64,000 nucleotides of DNA. It comes from Arcticibacter svalbardensis MN12-7 (GTDB lineage Bacteria; Bacteroidota; Bacteroidia; Sphingobacteriales; Sphingobacteriaceae). Positions within the stretch are counted from its first letter, which is position 1. The number at the start of each line of letters is the position of its first letter. This document shows positions 55,031 to 64,000 of the stretch, one piece after another. The stretch spans positions 47,041-111,040 of the forward strand of contig NZ_AQPN01000090.1 of the NCBI RefSeq assembly GCF_000403135.1, in the 5' to 3' direction. Below the pieces are notes generated by a model. It did not search any database. It was not told the DNA's origin and was given only the letters and a program-made list of their open reading frames with translations. Both the position numbers and the translations under genes were made by a program.

Positions 55031-56944
55031 TTAAAAAGCACCATTTTTTATCTCTTCTATTACACCGGGATCCAGCAGAGTACTGGTATCTCCAAGATTA
55101 CTGGTCTCCCCTTCTGCAATCTTTCGAAGGATCCTCCTCATGATTTTCCCTGAACGTGTTTTAGGAAGACCTGTTACGAATTGAATTTTATCCGGCTTGG
55201 CTATAGCGCCTATTAAACGAGTAACGGTCTTTATAATATCTTTCTTTACCAGTTCCTTATCATTGTGCGTAGAAGAGCCTAAAATAACGTAGGAATAGAT
55301 TCCCTGCCCTTTTATAGCATGCGGATAACCAACAACGGCACTTTCTATAACATCGGCATGCATATTTATGGCGTTTTCTACTTCTGCAGTACCGATCCGA
55401 TGTCCGGATACATTCAATACATCATCTACCCGTCCGGTAATTTTATAATAACCATCATCATCCCTCAAACAGCCATCCCCTGTAAAATAAAGGTTTTTAT
55501 ACGCTGAAAAATAGGTTTGACGGCATCGTTCGTGGTCGCCATAGGTAGTACGCAACATGCCGGGCCATGGGTACTTAATACATAGATTCCCGCTGACTCC
55601 ATTTCCTTTAATGATCGCCCCGCTTTCATCAACCAGACAGGGTTGAATGCCGGGAAGAGGTAAAGTGGCATACCCAGGTTTTGTGGGCGTAACTCCGGCA
55701 ATGGGACTGATCATAATTCCTCCGGTTTCGGTTTGCCACCAGGTATCTGCAATAGGCGCCTTTCCTTTGCCTATCTTTTCATCAAACCAATGCCATGCCT
55801 CTTCATTGATGGGTTCTCCTACGGAACCTAATTTAGTGATCGAACTGAGATCTTTTCCATTCAAAACATCGTCACCAAAGCTCATTAAGGACCGAATAGC
55901 GGTAGGCGCGGTATATAGAATATTCACTTTGTATTCATCCACAATATCCCAAAAACGGTCGGGACCCGGCCATGTAGGGATTCCTTCGAAGAGCAGGGTT
56001 GTGGCACCCTGACTTAAGGGTCCATAAACAATGTAAGTATGTCCGGTGATCCAGCCAATATCTGCTGTGCAGAAATAAACTTCTTCGGGCTGGTATTGAA
56101 AGACATTGGCAAAGGTATATCCGGCATAAACCATGTACCCCCCACATGTATGTACGATGCCTTTTGGCTTTCCGGTGGAACCCGAAGTATAGAGGATAAA
56201 TAACACATCCTCCGCATCCATTTCTTCGGCTGGAAAATCATGTTTACCCATGGTTTCTACCTTTTTGATTTCATCTTCCCACCATACGTCCCGACCTTTG
56301 ATCATGGATACGGGTGTGCGGCTACGGGTTAAGACAACTACTTTGGTTACGCTCTTGCATTGTACAAGGGCATCGTCAATGACTTCTTTTAAAGGGATGT
56401 CTTTGGGACCGCGGAATCCTCCATCGGCAGTGATTACTAAAGAACAATCTGCGTCATTTATCCTGTCGGCAATGGATTGAGCTGAAAAACCTCCAAATAT
56501 AACGGAGTGGATAGCACCGATACGGGCGCATGCCAGTACGGCAATTGCCAGCTCTGGAACCATAGGCAAATAGATGCAGACACGGTCGCCTTTTTTTACC
56601 CCATTATTTTTCAATACATGTGCAAACTGGCAAACTTTTTCATACAACTGCTTATAAGTCAGGACACGATGTGCTTCATCAGGATCATTGGGCTCCCAGA
56701 TAATAGCAGGTTTATCTCCGTTTAATACGAGATGCCGGTCCAGACAGTTTTCAGTTATATTCAGTTTTGCTCCTTCGTACCATTTTATTTCTGGCTCTTT
56801 GAAGTTCCATTTTACGACGTTATTCCATTTTTTTCTCCATTGGAAATTCTCGGCTATTTCAGACCAGAATTTTTCGGGATGGGAAACACTATAATTGTAT
56901 ACTTCAGTATAATTTTCAAAAGAAGAAACTTTTAATGATCTCAT
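55031..56944 (-). CDS. acs: Acetyl-CoA synthetase
   Basis: A 637-residue AMP-forming ligase that converts acetate, ATP and CoA to acetyl-CoA. Features: AMP-binding P-loop YTSGSTGKPKGIVHT, VGEPINEEAWHWF, DTWWQTETGG, hinge GRVDDVLNVSGHRIGTAEVE, and the acetylatable Lys in LPKTRSGKIMRR near the C-terminus. Full length for the family. It is the last gene of an operon with a small membrane protein (28-bp gap) and an MFS transporter. Confidence 0.96.
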   Translation of the reverse strand: MRSLKVSSFENYTEVYNYSVSHPEKFWSEIAENFQWRKKWNNVVKWNFKEPEIKWYEGAKLNITENCLDRHLVLNGDKPAIIWEPNDPDEAHRVLTYKQLYEKVCQFAHVLKNNGVKKGDRVCIYLPMVPELAIAVLACARIGAIHSVIFGGFSAQSIADRINDADCSLVITADGGFRGPKDIPLKEVIDDALVQCKSVTKVVVLTRSRTPVSMIKGRDVWWEDEIKKVETMGKHDFPAEEMDAEDVLFILYTSGSTGKPKGIVHTCGGYMVYAGYTFANVFQYQPEEVYFCTADIGWITGHTYIVYGPLSQGATTLLFEGIPTWPGPDRFWDIVDEYKVNILYTAPTAIRSLMSFGDDVLNGKDLSSITKLGSVGEPINEEAWHWFDEKIGKGKAPIADTWWQTETGGIMISPIAGVTPTKPGYATLPLPGIQPCLVDESGAIIKGNGVSGNLCIKYPWPGMLRTTYGDHERCRQTYFSAYKNLYFTGDGCLRDDDGYYKITGRVDDVLNVSGHRIGTAEVENAINMHADVIESAVVGYPHAIKGQGIYSYVILGSSTHNDKELVKKDIIKTVTRLIGAIAKPDKIQFVTGLPKTRSGKIMRRILRKIAEGETSNLGDTSTLLDPGVIEEIKNGAF

Positions 56945-56972
56945 TTCAATGCGGTATTAATGTATATTAAAA

Positions 56973-57206
56973 CTAAACGGAGTCAATCTCCTTACTATAT
57001 TCGCCCTTAAAAGCGTAATATCCAAATAAAATAAACCCAATTATAATGGGAATAAAAATGGTTATAATGACTAACCAGAACACGTAATCTTCGGGATGCA
57101 CCGAAGTAGATCCGAGGACGGTTATGGCCTTGTAAAAGAGAAATGCAGCAAGTGAAATCCCAGCTAAAAGCCAGATGATGCCAAGGTATTTTCTAAGTAG
57201 GTTCAT
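56973..57206 (-). CDS. Small two-helix membrane protein (DUF6814-like)
   Basis: A 77-residue protein with two hydrophobic segments (about 7-29 and 43-66) and a short charged tail. It lies 1 bp after the MFS gene and 28 bp before acs. Similar small proteins, which I recall as DUF6814, accompany MFS genes in Bacteroidota; the family name is from memory. It may be an accessory subunit of the transporter. Confidence 0.7.
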   Translation of the reverse strand: MNLLRKYLGIIWLLAGISLAAFLFYKAITVLGSTSVHPEDYVFWLVIITIFIPIIIGFILFGYYAFKGEYSKEIDSV

Positions 57207-57207
57207 T

Positions 57208-58722
57208 TTAATCGTTTGCTGTATTGTAAGTACTTTTGTTAATATAAACCATTCCGATAATTAAACAGATGGTGGCAACACCAATCGGATACCAAAGACC
57301 ATCAAAAGGTGTAGCGCCCGGAAGAGAGGTTAAACTGATGGCAATGAATGGGGTAAGTCCCCCGAAAACCCCATTTCCGATATGGTAGGGCAATGACATA
57401 GAGGTATAACGGATATTTGTTGGAAATAGCTCAACGAGGAAAGCGGCGATAGGACCATATACCATGGTAACGAATAAAACTTGCACAAAAACTAGGCCTA
57501 CCAGCATCCAGAAGGATCGGGTAGAAAGATCAACTTCGGATTTCAGTACTGCTTGTTGTTCAGGCAATTGAGAAGATATTATACGACTGACTGTTCCATC
57601 AGTATAATGCGTTTCCGTCGTCCGGGTTACTTTATTTTCACCGCTCTCTGTTTTAGCTATTTCATTTTTAATTTGCAATTGAGCGGGCATTTCGGTTTTT
57701 ATACTCAAGTCGGATAAGGCATACATTTGTTTATAGATAGGCCTATAAAAAAGGATACCGCATAACAAACCCGCCATCATAATATTTCGCCTGCCGATCT
57801 TATCAGACCAACCTCCAAATACAACAAAAAATGGTGTGGCAATGAGGAGCCCTATAGCGATAATATAGTTGGATTGAACGAATTCAATATTCATGGTTTT
57901 CTGAATGAATGAAAGCGCGTAAAATTGACCGGTATACCAGATAACACCCTGTCCTGCTGTTGCTCCAAATAAAGCAAGCAGAACCATTTTAAGATTTTCT
58001 TTCCTTCCGAATGACTCTTTTAAAGGATTTTTAACAGTCTTGCCTTCAGCCTTAATTTTAGCAAAGAGAGGCGATTCGTGCATTCTCATTCGAATCACGA
58101 TGGAAACGATAACCAACAAGGAAGAGAGTAGAAATGGGATCCGCCAGCCCCAGCTGTTAAAAGAATCGACGCCAATAACATGTCTGGTTAAAAGAATTAC
58201 GCCAAGTGACAGGAACAGACCCATTGTGGCTGTAGTTTGAATAAAACTGGTGTAGAAACCTCTTTTATTGGCAGGGGCATGTTCTGCTACATAGGTAGCT
58301 GCACCACCATACTCACCGCCTAATGCTAAACCCTGGACAAGTCGTAGAATTAATACCAGGATGGGTGCGCCATAGCCAATGGTAGCAAAGCCGGGAATGA
58401 GGCCGATGGCAAAGGTTGATCCACCCATGAGCACAAGCGTAAGCAGGAAAGTGTATTTACGACCAATAAGGTCACCTAGTCGCCCAAAAACTAATGCTCC
58501 AAAAGGACGGACAATAAATCCGGCCGCAAAAGTGGCTAGTGTAGAAAGGAATGCGGCTGTAGGATTAGCCAATGGGAAAAATTGAGTAGAGAGAATAGTG
58601 GCCAGACTTCCGAAGATGTAAAAGTCATACCACTCGATAAGCGTACCCACCGAAGACGCGGTAATAACACTCCATAGCTTACTTTTGCCTTCGACAGGAA
58701 CCAGCATCTGAGGATCATTCAT
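57208..58722 (-). CDS. MFS transporter, metabolite:H+ symporter type
   Basis: A 504-residue transporter with 12 helices. The opening SSVGTLIEWYDFYIFGSLA and GRLGDLIGRKYTFL are typical of the metabolite:H+ symporter (ProP/ShiA-like) group, which carries organic acids or osmolytes. A hydrophilic insert of about 65 residues (around 335-400, rich in E, K and T) splits the C-terminal half. Being first in an operon with acs, it probably imports acetate or a related carboxylate; this is inferred. Confidence 0.9.
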   Translation of the reverse strand: MNDPQMLVPVEGKSKLWSVITASSVGTLIEWYDFYIFGSLATILSTQFFPLANPTAAFLSTLATFAAGFIVRPFGALVFGRLGDLIGRKYTFLLTLVLMGGSTFAIGLIPGFATIGYGAPILVLILRLVQGLALGGEYGGAATYVAEHAPANKRGFYTSFIQTTATMGLFLSLGVILLTRHVIGVDSFNSWGWRIPFLLSSLLVIVSIVIRMRMHESPLFAKIKAEGKTVKNPLKESFGRKENLKMVLLALFGATAGQGVIWYTGQFYALSFIQKTMNIEFVQSNYIIAIGLLIATPFFVVFGGWSDKIGRRNIMMAGLLCGILFYRPIYKQMYALSDLSIKTEMPAQLQIKNEIAKTESGENKVTRTTETHYTDGTVSRIISSQLPEQQAVLKSEVDLSTRSFWMLVGLVFVQVLFVTMVYGPIAAFLVELFPTNIRYTSMSLPYHIGNGVFGGLTPFIAISLTSLPGATPFDGLWYPIGVATICLIIGMVYINKSTYNTAND

Positions 58723-58880
58723 ACTTGAGTTTATATTTGTTAGTGGGCATTAAATTAGACATATTAAAGAACAGTACAGAAATAAATTTATAAAAAATAT
58801 GGAATAGTAATCTTCTGTATAAAAACCTGTATAAAATTGCTGGTTTATAGATTTTGAAATATTTAGGTAAATAATATTGC

Positions 58881-58907
58881 TTGTTAAATTAATTCTTATG
58901 ATATTTG
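58881..58907 (+). promoter_or_regulatory. Promoter of the rpmB-rpmG operon
   Basis: TTG (58881-58883), a 16-bp spacer and GATATTTG (58900-58907, one mismatch to TAnnTTTG) lie 47 bp before the rpmB ATG. Confidence 0.5.
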
Positions 58908-58954
58908 CAAACTCTAAAAGAGGCTGATTTTACAATAAGATACACAACATAGTC

Positions 58955-59188
58955 ATGTCGAGAATTTGTGATTTAACAGGAAAAATGGCAATGAAAGGTT
59001 TTAACGTTTCTAACTCAAACGCTAAAACTAAACGCAGATTTTATCCTAATTTGAAAGTAAAGAAATTTTACATCCCTGAAGAAGGGCGCTGGATTACGCT
59101 GAAGGTATCAACCTCAGCAATCAAAACTATTAATAAGAACGGAATCAGCGCCGTGATTAGTAAATTCCTTAAACAAGGATTCATTTAA
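58955..59188 (+). CDS. rpmB: 50S ribosomal protein L28
   Basis: A 77-residue ribosomal protein. SRICDLTGK at the N-terminus, NAKTKRRFYPNLK and VSTSAIKTINKNG are typical L28 sequence. It has no paired CxxC, so it is the zinc-free form. It heads the cluster rpmB-rpmG-DUF4295 with 19-bp and 30-bp gaps. Confidence 0.96.
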   Translation: MSRICDLTGKMAMKGFNVSNSNAKTKRRFYPNLKVKKFYIPEEGRWITLKVSTSAIKTINKNGISAVISKFLKQGFI

Positions 59189-59207
59189 TAAAGTAAAAAA
59201 ATAAAAA

Positions 59208-59390
59208 ATGGCTAAGAAAGGTAACCGTGTTCAGGTAATTTTAGAATGCACTGAACATAAAGCTAGTGGCGAACCTGGGATGTCTCGTTATATCACCACA
59301 AAGAACAAGAAGAACACTACTGAACGTTTAGAATTAAAGAAATTTAATCCGTTCCTTAGAAAGGTAACTGTTCATAAAGAAATTAAATAA
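59208..59390 (+). CDS. rpmG: 50S ribosomal protein L33
   Basis: A 60-residue ribosomal protein ([42 protein letters not shown]). Only one Cys, so it is the zinc-independent L33. It lies 19 bp after rpmB. Confidence 0.96.
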   Translation: MAKKGNRVQVILECTEHKASGEPGMSRYITTKNKKNTTERLELKKFNPFLRKVTVHKEIK

Positions 59391-59420
59391 TCCAGGTTGT
59401 ACCTGATTAAAATATAAAAG

Positions 59421-59585
59421 ATGGCAAAGAAAGTAGTTGCAACCCTTAAAACAGGAAAAGGCAAAGAATATTCTAAGGTAATCACGATGGTTAGATCTGA
59501 AAAGACTGGCGCCTACACTTTTAAAGAAGCTATTGCTCATAACGATCACGTTAAAGATGCTCTTGCTGAAATTAAAAAAGTATAG
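59421..59585 (+). CDS. DUF4295 small protein, candidate ribosomal protein bL38
   Basis: A 54-residue, very basic protein (begins MAKKVVATLKTGKGKEYS) located 30 bp after rpmG. The family is DUF4295. From memory, the Flavobacterium johnsoniae ribosome structure identified it as a Bacteroidota-specific subunit, bL38; I did not verify this. The gene is easily missed because it is under 60 codons. A terminator follows 28 bp after the stop. Confidence 0.9.
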   Translation: MAKKVVATLKTGKGKEYSKVITMVRSEKTGAYTFKEAIAHNDHVKDALAEIKKV

Positions 59586-59613
59586 TAATCAAATTCCTTT
59601 AAAAACTGTAAGG

Positions 59614-59647
59614 AGCCGTCCCGATTTATATCAGGAGGGCTTTTTTT
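59614..59647 (+). terminator. Intrinsic terminator after DUF4295 gene
   Basis: AGCCGTCC pairs with GGAGGGCT (one G-G mismatch) across a 12-nt loop and runs into seven T on the plus strand. It separates the ribosomal-protein cluster from ftsY. Confidence 0.8.
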
Positions 59648-59671
59648 GTATAGTCAGCACATTTCATCACA

Positions 59672-60634
59672 ATGGGATTATTCGATTTTTTTAAAAAGAA
59701 GGAAACCACGCCGATCGAGCAGGAAGCTTTAGATAAAGGCCTGGAAAAGACCAAAAATGGTTTGTTCTCCAAACTGACAAAAGCAGTAATTGGAAAATCG
59801 ACTATTGATGACGAGGTGCTCGATAATCTGGAAGAGATATTAGTTACCTCTGATGTAGGTGTTTCTACTACGCTTAAGATCATTGAGCGGATTCAGGAAC
59901 GGGTTGCACGTGACAAGTTCTTTGGCACTTCTGAGTTAAATAACCTGTTAAAGGATGAGATTCAGCAGCTTCTTGCAGAGAACAACAGTAATGATTTTGA
60001 GAAGTTCGAGTATGGCAATTATAAGCCGTATGTGATCATGGTGGTGGGTGTAAATGGTGTTGGAAAAACGACTACGATTGGAAAATTGGCTCATCAGCTA
60101 AAAGCTTCGGGAAATAAGGTTGTACTTGGTGCAGCTGATACTTTTAGAGCTGCAGCTGTGGATCAACTGAAATTATGGGGCGAACGGGTAGGTGTACGTG
60201 TGGTGGCTCAACCTATGGGATCTGATCCTGCTTCGGTGGCTTTCGATACGCTTCAATCTGCGGTAGCCAACGGCGATGATGTAGTTATTATTGATACTGC
60301 CGGACGTTTGCATAATAAAGTGGCCCTGATGAACGAGTTAACAAAGATTAAAACAGTGATGCAGAAAGTAGTGCCTAATGCTCCTCATGAGATTCTGCTG
60401 GTTTTAGATGCTTCTACCGGACAAAATGCAATTGAACAATGTAAGCAGTTTACTCAGGCTACAGATGTAAATGCGCTGGCACTGACAAAACTGGATGGAA
60501 CTGCTAAAGGTGGTGTAGTGATTGGAATTTCAGATCAGTTTAAAATTCCGGTTAAATATATTGGTGTTGGTGAGGGAATTGATGATTTACAGCTATTTGA
60601 CAGGAAAGAATTTGTAAACAGCCTGTTTAAATAA
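59672..60634 (+). CDS. ftsY: Signal recognition particle receptor FtsY
   Basis: A 320-residue SRP GTPase that docks ribosome-SRP complexes at the inner membrane. Short N-terminal amphipathic region (GLFDFFKKKE), four-helix N domain, and the G domain with GVNGVGKTTTIGKLA, DTFRAAAVDQL, DTAGRLHN and TKLDGTAKGG. No long acidic A domain, as usual in Bacteroidota. It begins 25 bp after the terminator; rimO follows after 20 bp. Confidence 0.96.
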   Translation: MGLFDFFKKKETTPIEQEALDKGLEKTKNGLFSKLTKAVIGKSTIDDEVLDNLEEILVTSDVGVSTTLKIIERIQERVARDKFFGTSELNNLLKDEIQQLLAENNSNDFEKFEYGNYKPYVIMVVGVNGVGKTTTIGKLAHQLKASGNKVVLGAADTFRAAAVDQLKLWGERVGVRVVAQPMGSDPASVAFDTLQSAVANGDDVVIIDTAGRLHNKVALMNELTKIKTVMQKVVPNAPHEILLVLDASTGQNAIEQCKQFTQATDVNALALTKLDGTAKGGVVIGISDQFKIPVKYIGVGEGIDDLQLFDRKEFVNSLFK

Positions 60635-60654
60635 TTTGCTAAGAAGGGAACGAT

Positions 60655-61989
60655 ATGATAACGAAGATTGCAAGTAAAAAAGGATTAATTAAAAAGCCTA
60701 AGGTGAATGTAATCACACTGGGTTGTTCTAAAAACATATACGATTCGGAAGTACTTATGGGTCAGTTACGGGGTAACATGATCGATGTGGTGCACGAAGC
60801 TGATACCGTTTCGAAGGATGATATTATCGTAATCAATACCTGTGGCTTTATTGATAATGCCAAACAGGAATCTATTGATACAATATTACAGTATAGTGAA
60901 TTAAAAGCACAGGGAAAGGTTGCAAAAGTAATTGTCACTGGTTGCCTTTCTGAACGTTACAAACCTGAACTTCAAGCTGAAATAACAAATGTAGATGCCT
61001 ACTTCGGCACCAATGATTTAAAGGATATTTTATCTAGTCTGGGTGCCGACTATAAGTATGAACTACTGGGTGAGCGTCTTTTAACGACTCCCTCCCATTT
61101 TGCTTATTTTAAAATAGGTGAAGGTTGTAACCGCCCATGTTCATTCTGCGCGATCCCTTTGATGAGGGGTAAACATGTTTCCAAGCCGATTGAAGAGCTG
61201 GTGAATGAAGCAAAATTGCTGGTTCGTAATGGAACAAAAGAACTCATTTTAATTGCACAGGATCTTACGTATTATGGTCTTGATATCTATGGTAAGCGAA
61301 ATCTGGATGAACTGTTACGTCATCTTTCTGATGTAAACGGCGTAGAATGGATCAGGTTGCAATATGCTTATCCTTCTGGTTTCCCCATGGAAATTCTGGA
61401 TGTGATGAATGAGCGTGATAATATCTGTAAATATCTGGATATGCCTTTACAGCATATCAGTGATTCGATGCTGAAATCAATGCGTCGGGGCATTACCAAA
61501 CAGAAAACGTTGGATCTGGTTAGTGCTATCCGTAACAAGGTGCCTGAAATTGCTTTACGTACTACTTTAATTTGTGGGTATCCTGGTGAAACTGAGGCTG
61601 ACTTTAATGAGATGAAGGATTGGGTACAGGAAACCCGTTTCGATAGATTGGGTTGTTTTACCTACTCTCACGAAGAGAAAACGCATGCTCATGTACTTAT
61701 TGATGATGTACCAGCAGAACTGAAAGAACAAAGGGTTGAGGAGATCATGAATATTCAACAGGAGATCTCATTGGAGAAAAACGAGGACAAAGTGGGCAAA
61801 ACTTTTAAAGTTTTGGTTGATAAAAAAGAAGGTGAGTATTTTGTGGGTCGAACAGAATTTGATTCCCCCGAAGTAGATAATGAGGTGCTATTGCACGCAG
61901 AGACTAATTATGCCACTGTTGGTAGTTTTGTTCAGGTCAAAATTGAACGGGCTGATGACTTTGATTTATATGGAAGTATTGTCAAATAA
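60655..61989 (+). CDS. rimO: Ribosomal protein S12 methylthiotransferase
   Basis: A 444-residue radical-SAM enzyme that adds a methylthio group to an Asp of S12. UPF0004 domain with Cys ligands in LGCSKN, NTCGF and TGCLSERY; radical-SAM cluster CNRPCSFC; C-terminal TRAM domain near VLVDKKEGEYFVGRTEFDSPEVD. It follows ftsY by 20 bp, forming a likely operon. Confidence 0.96.
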   Translation: MITKIASKKGLIKKPKVNVITLGCSKNIYDSEVLMGQLRGNMIDVVHEADTVSKDDIIVINTCGFIDNAKQESIDTILQYSELKAQGKVAKVIVTGCLSERYKPELQAEITNVDAYFGTNDLKDILSSLGADYKYELLGERLLTTPSHFAYFKIGEGCNRPCSFCAIPLMRGKHVSKPIEELVNEAKLLVRNGTKELILIAQDLTYYGLDIYGKRNLDELLRHLSDVNGVEWIRLQYAYPSGFPMEILDVMNERDNICKYLDMPLQHISDSMLKSMRRGITKQKTLDLVSAIRNKVPEIALRTTLICGYPGETEADFNEMKDWVQETRFDRLGCFTYSHEEKTHAHVLIDDVPAELKEQRVEEIMNIQQEISLEKNEDKVGKTFKVLVDKKEGEYFVGRTEFDSPEVDNEVLLHAETNYATVGSFVQVKIERADDFDLYGSIVK

Positions 61990-62037
61990 AGTAATACATC
62001 CCGGAGTTATAAAAAATAGCTCTAATTTCGCCTTAGG

Positions 62038-63639
62038 ATGAAAGCAACATACATCGAATATCACGAAACAAATAGTTTTTCATCCACAGCTTTAAGTTAT
62101 CTGGCTGGGGATTCTAAAATCCAACCTTTCATTTCTCATTTTCCTACTATAGCTAATTTTGGTCGTCTGATTGAGTCCAGAAGGGTTACTACAGACAGAT
62201 TAGTGCTCAGAGATGTACTAACAAGGCAATATTTGGAAACGTTAGATTCGAGCTTACCATCCCAGTTGAAGGTAAATGAAAACATTGAGCTTCTTTTAAG
62301 AGACACAACTTACACGATTACTACGGGGCACCAACTGAATATCTTTACTGGTCCCCTTTATTTCATTTATAAAATAGTAACGGCAATTAACCTTTCAAGG
62401 GAATTGAAGCAGGCTTATCCCGATAAGGATTTCGTCCCTGTATATTGGATGGCTACTGAGGACCATGACTTTGCAGAGATTAACCACGTTAAGCTATTTG
62501 GGAAGAACATCAATTGGGAGTTGGATGCGAGTGGTGCTACAGGTCGTTTAAATCCGGAAACCATTGCTAAAGCGTTAAAGACCTATCAGAGTACACTGGG
62601 AATCTCAAAGAATTCAGAAAGACTGGCCTCTATTATTGAAGAGGCGTATTTGAATCATAATACCTTAGCATCTGCTACTCGTTATTTAGTTAATGCCCTC
62701 TTTTCCAGCTACGGATTAGTTATCGTTGATGCAGATGAGAAGGAATTTAAAGCGCAGTTTGCGTCTGTTATAGAAGAAGATATTTTTAATAAAATAAGTT
62801 CAGCTGCTATTACTGAAGCTACTAACAAACTAAAAGAAGCGGGTTTTGAACCACAGGTTAATAGTCGGGAAATCAACTTCTTTTATATGAAGGATGATTT
62901 GCGCGAACGCCTTGTAGAGGAAAAGGGTGTTTATTACCTGTTAAATTCGGAGATCCGTTTCAATGCGGAAGAGCTGAGGAATGAAATCAAGGAACATCCG
63001 GAACGCTTTAGTCCTAATGTTGTCATGCGTCCTTTGTATCAAGAAATCATACTTCCTAACCTTGCTTATATAGGTGGTGGGTCTGAGTTAGTATACTGGC
63101 TGCAGTTGAAACAATGTTTTGATGCATATAAGGTAGATTTCCCTATTTTACTTCTTCGTAATTCGGCTATGATTACGGATGAGTCTTTCGGTAGTAAACT
63201 ATGTAGGCTTCATATTCCTGCTAAAGATATTTTCAAGAGTACGGACATCTTACAAAATGAATGGGTATTAAGGAATACGCAAAATGTCCTGAACTTGTCA
63301 GATGAGCGGAAAGAGTTCCAGTCTATTTTTGAAAAAATCAAACTAAGGGCTTATAAAATCGACCCCACATTAGCCCCAAGTACGGAAGCAGTAAAAGCAA
63401 GATTGTATCATACACTTGAAAATCTGGAGAAGAAATTCCTAAAAGCTGAGAAAAAGAATCATGAAGGTGCACTCTCTCAAATAGAGGGCCTGCGCACTAA
63501 ATACTTTCCGGGTAATAGTTTACAGGAAAGGTCAGAGAATTTCGGTTTATTCTTTGTTAAATATGGTGATGGTTTTATAGCAGAACTGATCAAGTATTTT
63601 AAACCTCTTGATTTCAAATTCACTATTATTGAGCCGTAG
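62038..63639 (+). CDS. bshC: Putative cysteine ligase BshC (bacillithiol synthesis)
   Basis: A 533-residue BshC, the last enzyme of bacillithiol synthesis, joining cysteine to glucosaminyl-malate. Conserved: TGHQLNIFTGPLYFIYK, YWMATEDHDFAEINHV, VMRPLYQEIILPNLAYIGGGSE, and a C-terminal coiled coil (TLENLEKKFLKAEKKN). Its presence says this organism likely uses bacillithiol for thiol redox. It starts 48 bp after rimO. Confidence 0.95.
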   Translation: MKATYIEYHETNSFSSTALSYLAGDSKIQPFISHFPTIANFGRLIESRRVTTDRLVLRDVLTRQYLETLDSSLPSQLKVNENIELLLRDTTYTITTGHQLNIFTGPLYFIYKIVTAINLSRELKQAYPDKDFVPVYWMATEDHDFAEINHVKLFGKNINWELDASGATGRLNPETIAKALKTYQSTLGISKNSERLASIIEEAYLNHNTLASATRYLVNALFSSYGLVIVDADEKEFKAQFASVIEEDIFNKISSAAITEATNKLKEAGFEPQVNSREINFFYMKDDLRERLVEEKGVYYLLNSEIRFNAEELRNEIKEHPERFSPNVVMRPLYQEIILPNLAYIGGGSELVYWLQLKQCFDAYKVDFPILLLRNSAMITDESFGSKLCRLHIPAKDIFKSTDILQNEWVLRNTQNVLNLSDERKEFQSIFEKIKLRAYKIDPTLAPSTEAVKARLYHTLENLEKKFLKAEKKNHEGALSQIEGLRTKYFPGNSLQERSENFGLFFVKYGDGFIAELIKYFKPLDFKFTIIEP

Positions 63640-63713
63640 TTAGCTTCAAAATATTATTGAGCTTAAGCTAAACTAACGCTGCACTCTTTTCTGGATTTAG
63701 AGTGACATATATT

Positions 63714-64000
63714 CTTAAAACTTGTTTGATTTATTACTATTGACTTAATAAGCATTAGAAAATTCCATTTATTGGACTTAGCCTAACTTTCATGCTTAAG
63801 AATTGATTTTAAATTACCATTTTTAACAACTTAGTTAGCTTCGAATTATTCTATGTGATTAGATTAATCATCGTTCTTAAGAGTTGATTTGAAATTTATC
63901 TCGAATAAGACTTAGCCAGCTTAGAATTATTCTTTGTAATTTATTTAGCTTGATAATCGTTCTTAAAGTTAATTTTAAATTTACCAGGATTAAAACTTGA
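63714..64000. repeat. Degenerate tandem repeat of about 81-86 bp
   Basis: CTTAA(A/G) blocks open four units at 63714, 63795, 63876 and 63962 (periods 81, 81 and 86 bp). Units 2 and 3 share CTTAAGA(A/G)TTGATTT(T/G)AAATT, GAATTATTCT and ATCGTT; unit 1 is more diverged, unit 4 is cut by the window end. AT-rich and without a credible frame. The array continues to the right. Confidence 0.6.

Noticed and set aside
1..64000. CRISPR arrays, rRNA, tRNA, insertion sequences
   Set aside because: No regular short repeats with unique spacers, no rRNA-like or cloverleaf sequence and no transposase gene were recognised on reading the window; a covariance-model search was not possible.

Overview
The window reads as chromosomal DNA of a Bacteroidota bacterium, most likely from the Sphingobacteriaceae (Pedobacter-like). 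Reasons: two complete FecI-type sigma / FecR / SusC / SusD loci; the gene orders DUF3822-rsmD-coaD and rpmB-rpmG-DUF4295-ftsY-rimO; bshC (bacillithiol); promoters of the type TAnnTTTG; no purine-rich Shine-Dalgarno sequences; and AT-rich intergenic DNA. I see no rRNA, tRNA, CRISPR array, insertion sequence or prophage.

Layout. 1-3663: the end of an RteC-like gene, then a two-component pair whose response regulator is fused to a thioredoxin-reductase-like flavoprotein. 4087-7872: small housekeeping or stress genes (patatin lipase, heme oxygenase, YbaK deacylase, GNAT, UDG-like protein). 7896-10145: a TonB-dependent receptor behind a striking double palindromic operator. 10365-19844: cvfB, a LamG protein, an LTA-synthase-like sulfatase with a phosphoesterase and an outer-membrane protein, a RecD-like helicase, then DUF3822-rsmD-coaD and a Nudix gene. 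20273-20853: a ydeI-type gene broken by one missing base.

20934-42472 is the accessory core: two SusCD loci on the minus strand. Locus 1 is sigma-FecR-SusC-SusD-metallophosphoesterase. Locus 2 is sigma-FecR-SusC (frameshifted)-SusD-DUF1735/discoidin lipoprotein-purple-acid-phosphatase-like phosphoesterase-GDPD. Neither encodes a glycoside hydrolase; the enzymes cleave phosphate esters, so the loci look built to capture phosphorylated substrates such as glycerophosphodiesters or teichoic-acid-like polymers. In both, the susC leader carries an intrinsic terminator that points antisense to every flanking gene. In locus 1 a perfect TAnnTTTG box lies about 60 bp upstream of it on the same strand, predicting a roughly 80-nt cis-antisense RNA like the PUL-repressing RNAs known in Bacteroides. 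An orphan plus-strand gene (31145-32146) sits between the two loci.

42731-47303: a DUF2089 regulator / Yip1 / hydrolase operon, a UbiA prenyltransferase, pyrE and an SRPBCC protein. 47562-54968: clpB, a GmhB-type phosphatase, an OPT transporter, a cupin, a lipoprotein and csbD. 55031-58722: an MFS transporter, a small membrane protein and acetyl-CoA synthetase in one operon (organic-acid uptake and activation). 58955-63639: ribosomal proteins L28 and L33, a 54-residue DUF4295 protein, ftsY, rimO and bshC. The right end enters a degenerate tandem repeat of about 81-86 bp that runs off the window.

Two genes (ydeI-like near 20450, susC near 38010) each need one inserted base to be intact, so either pseudogenisation or assembly error must be considered.
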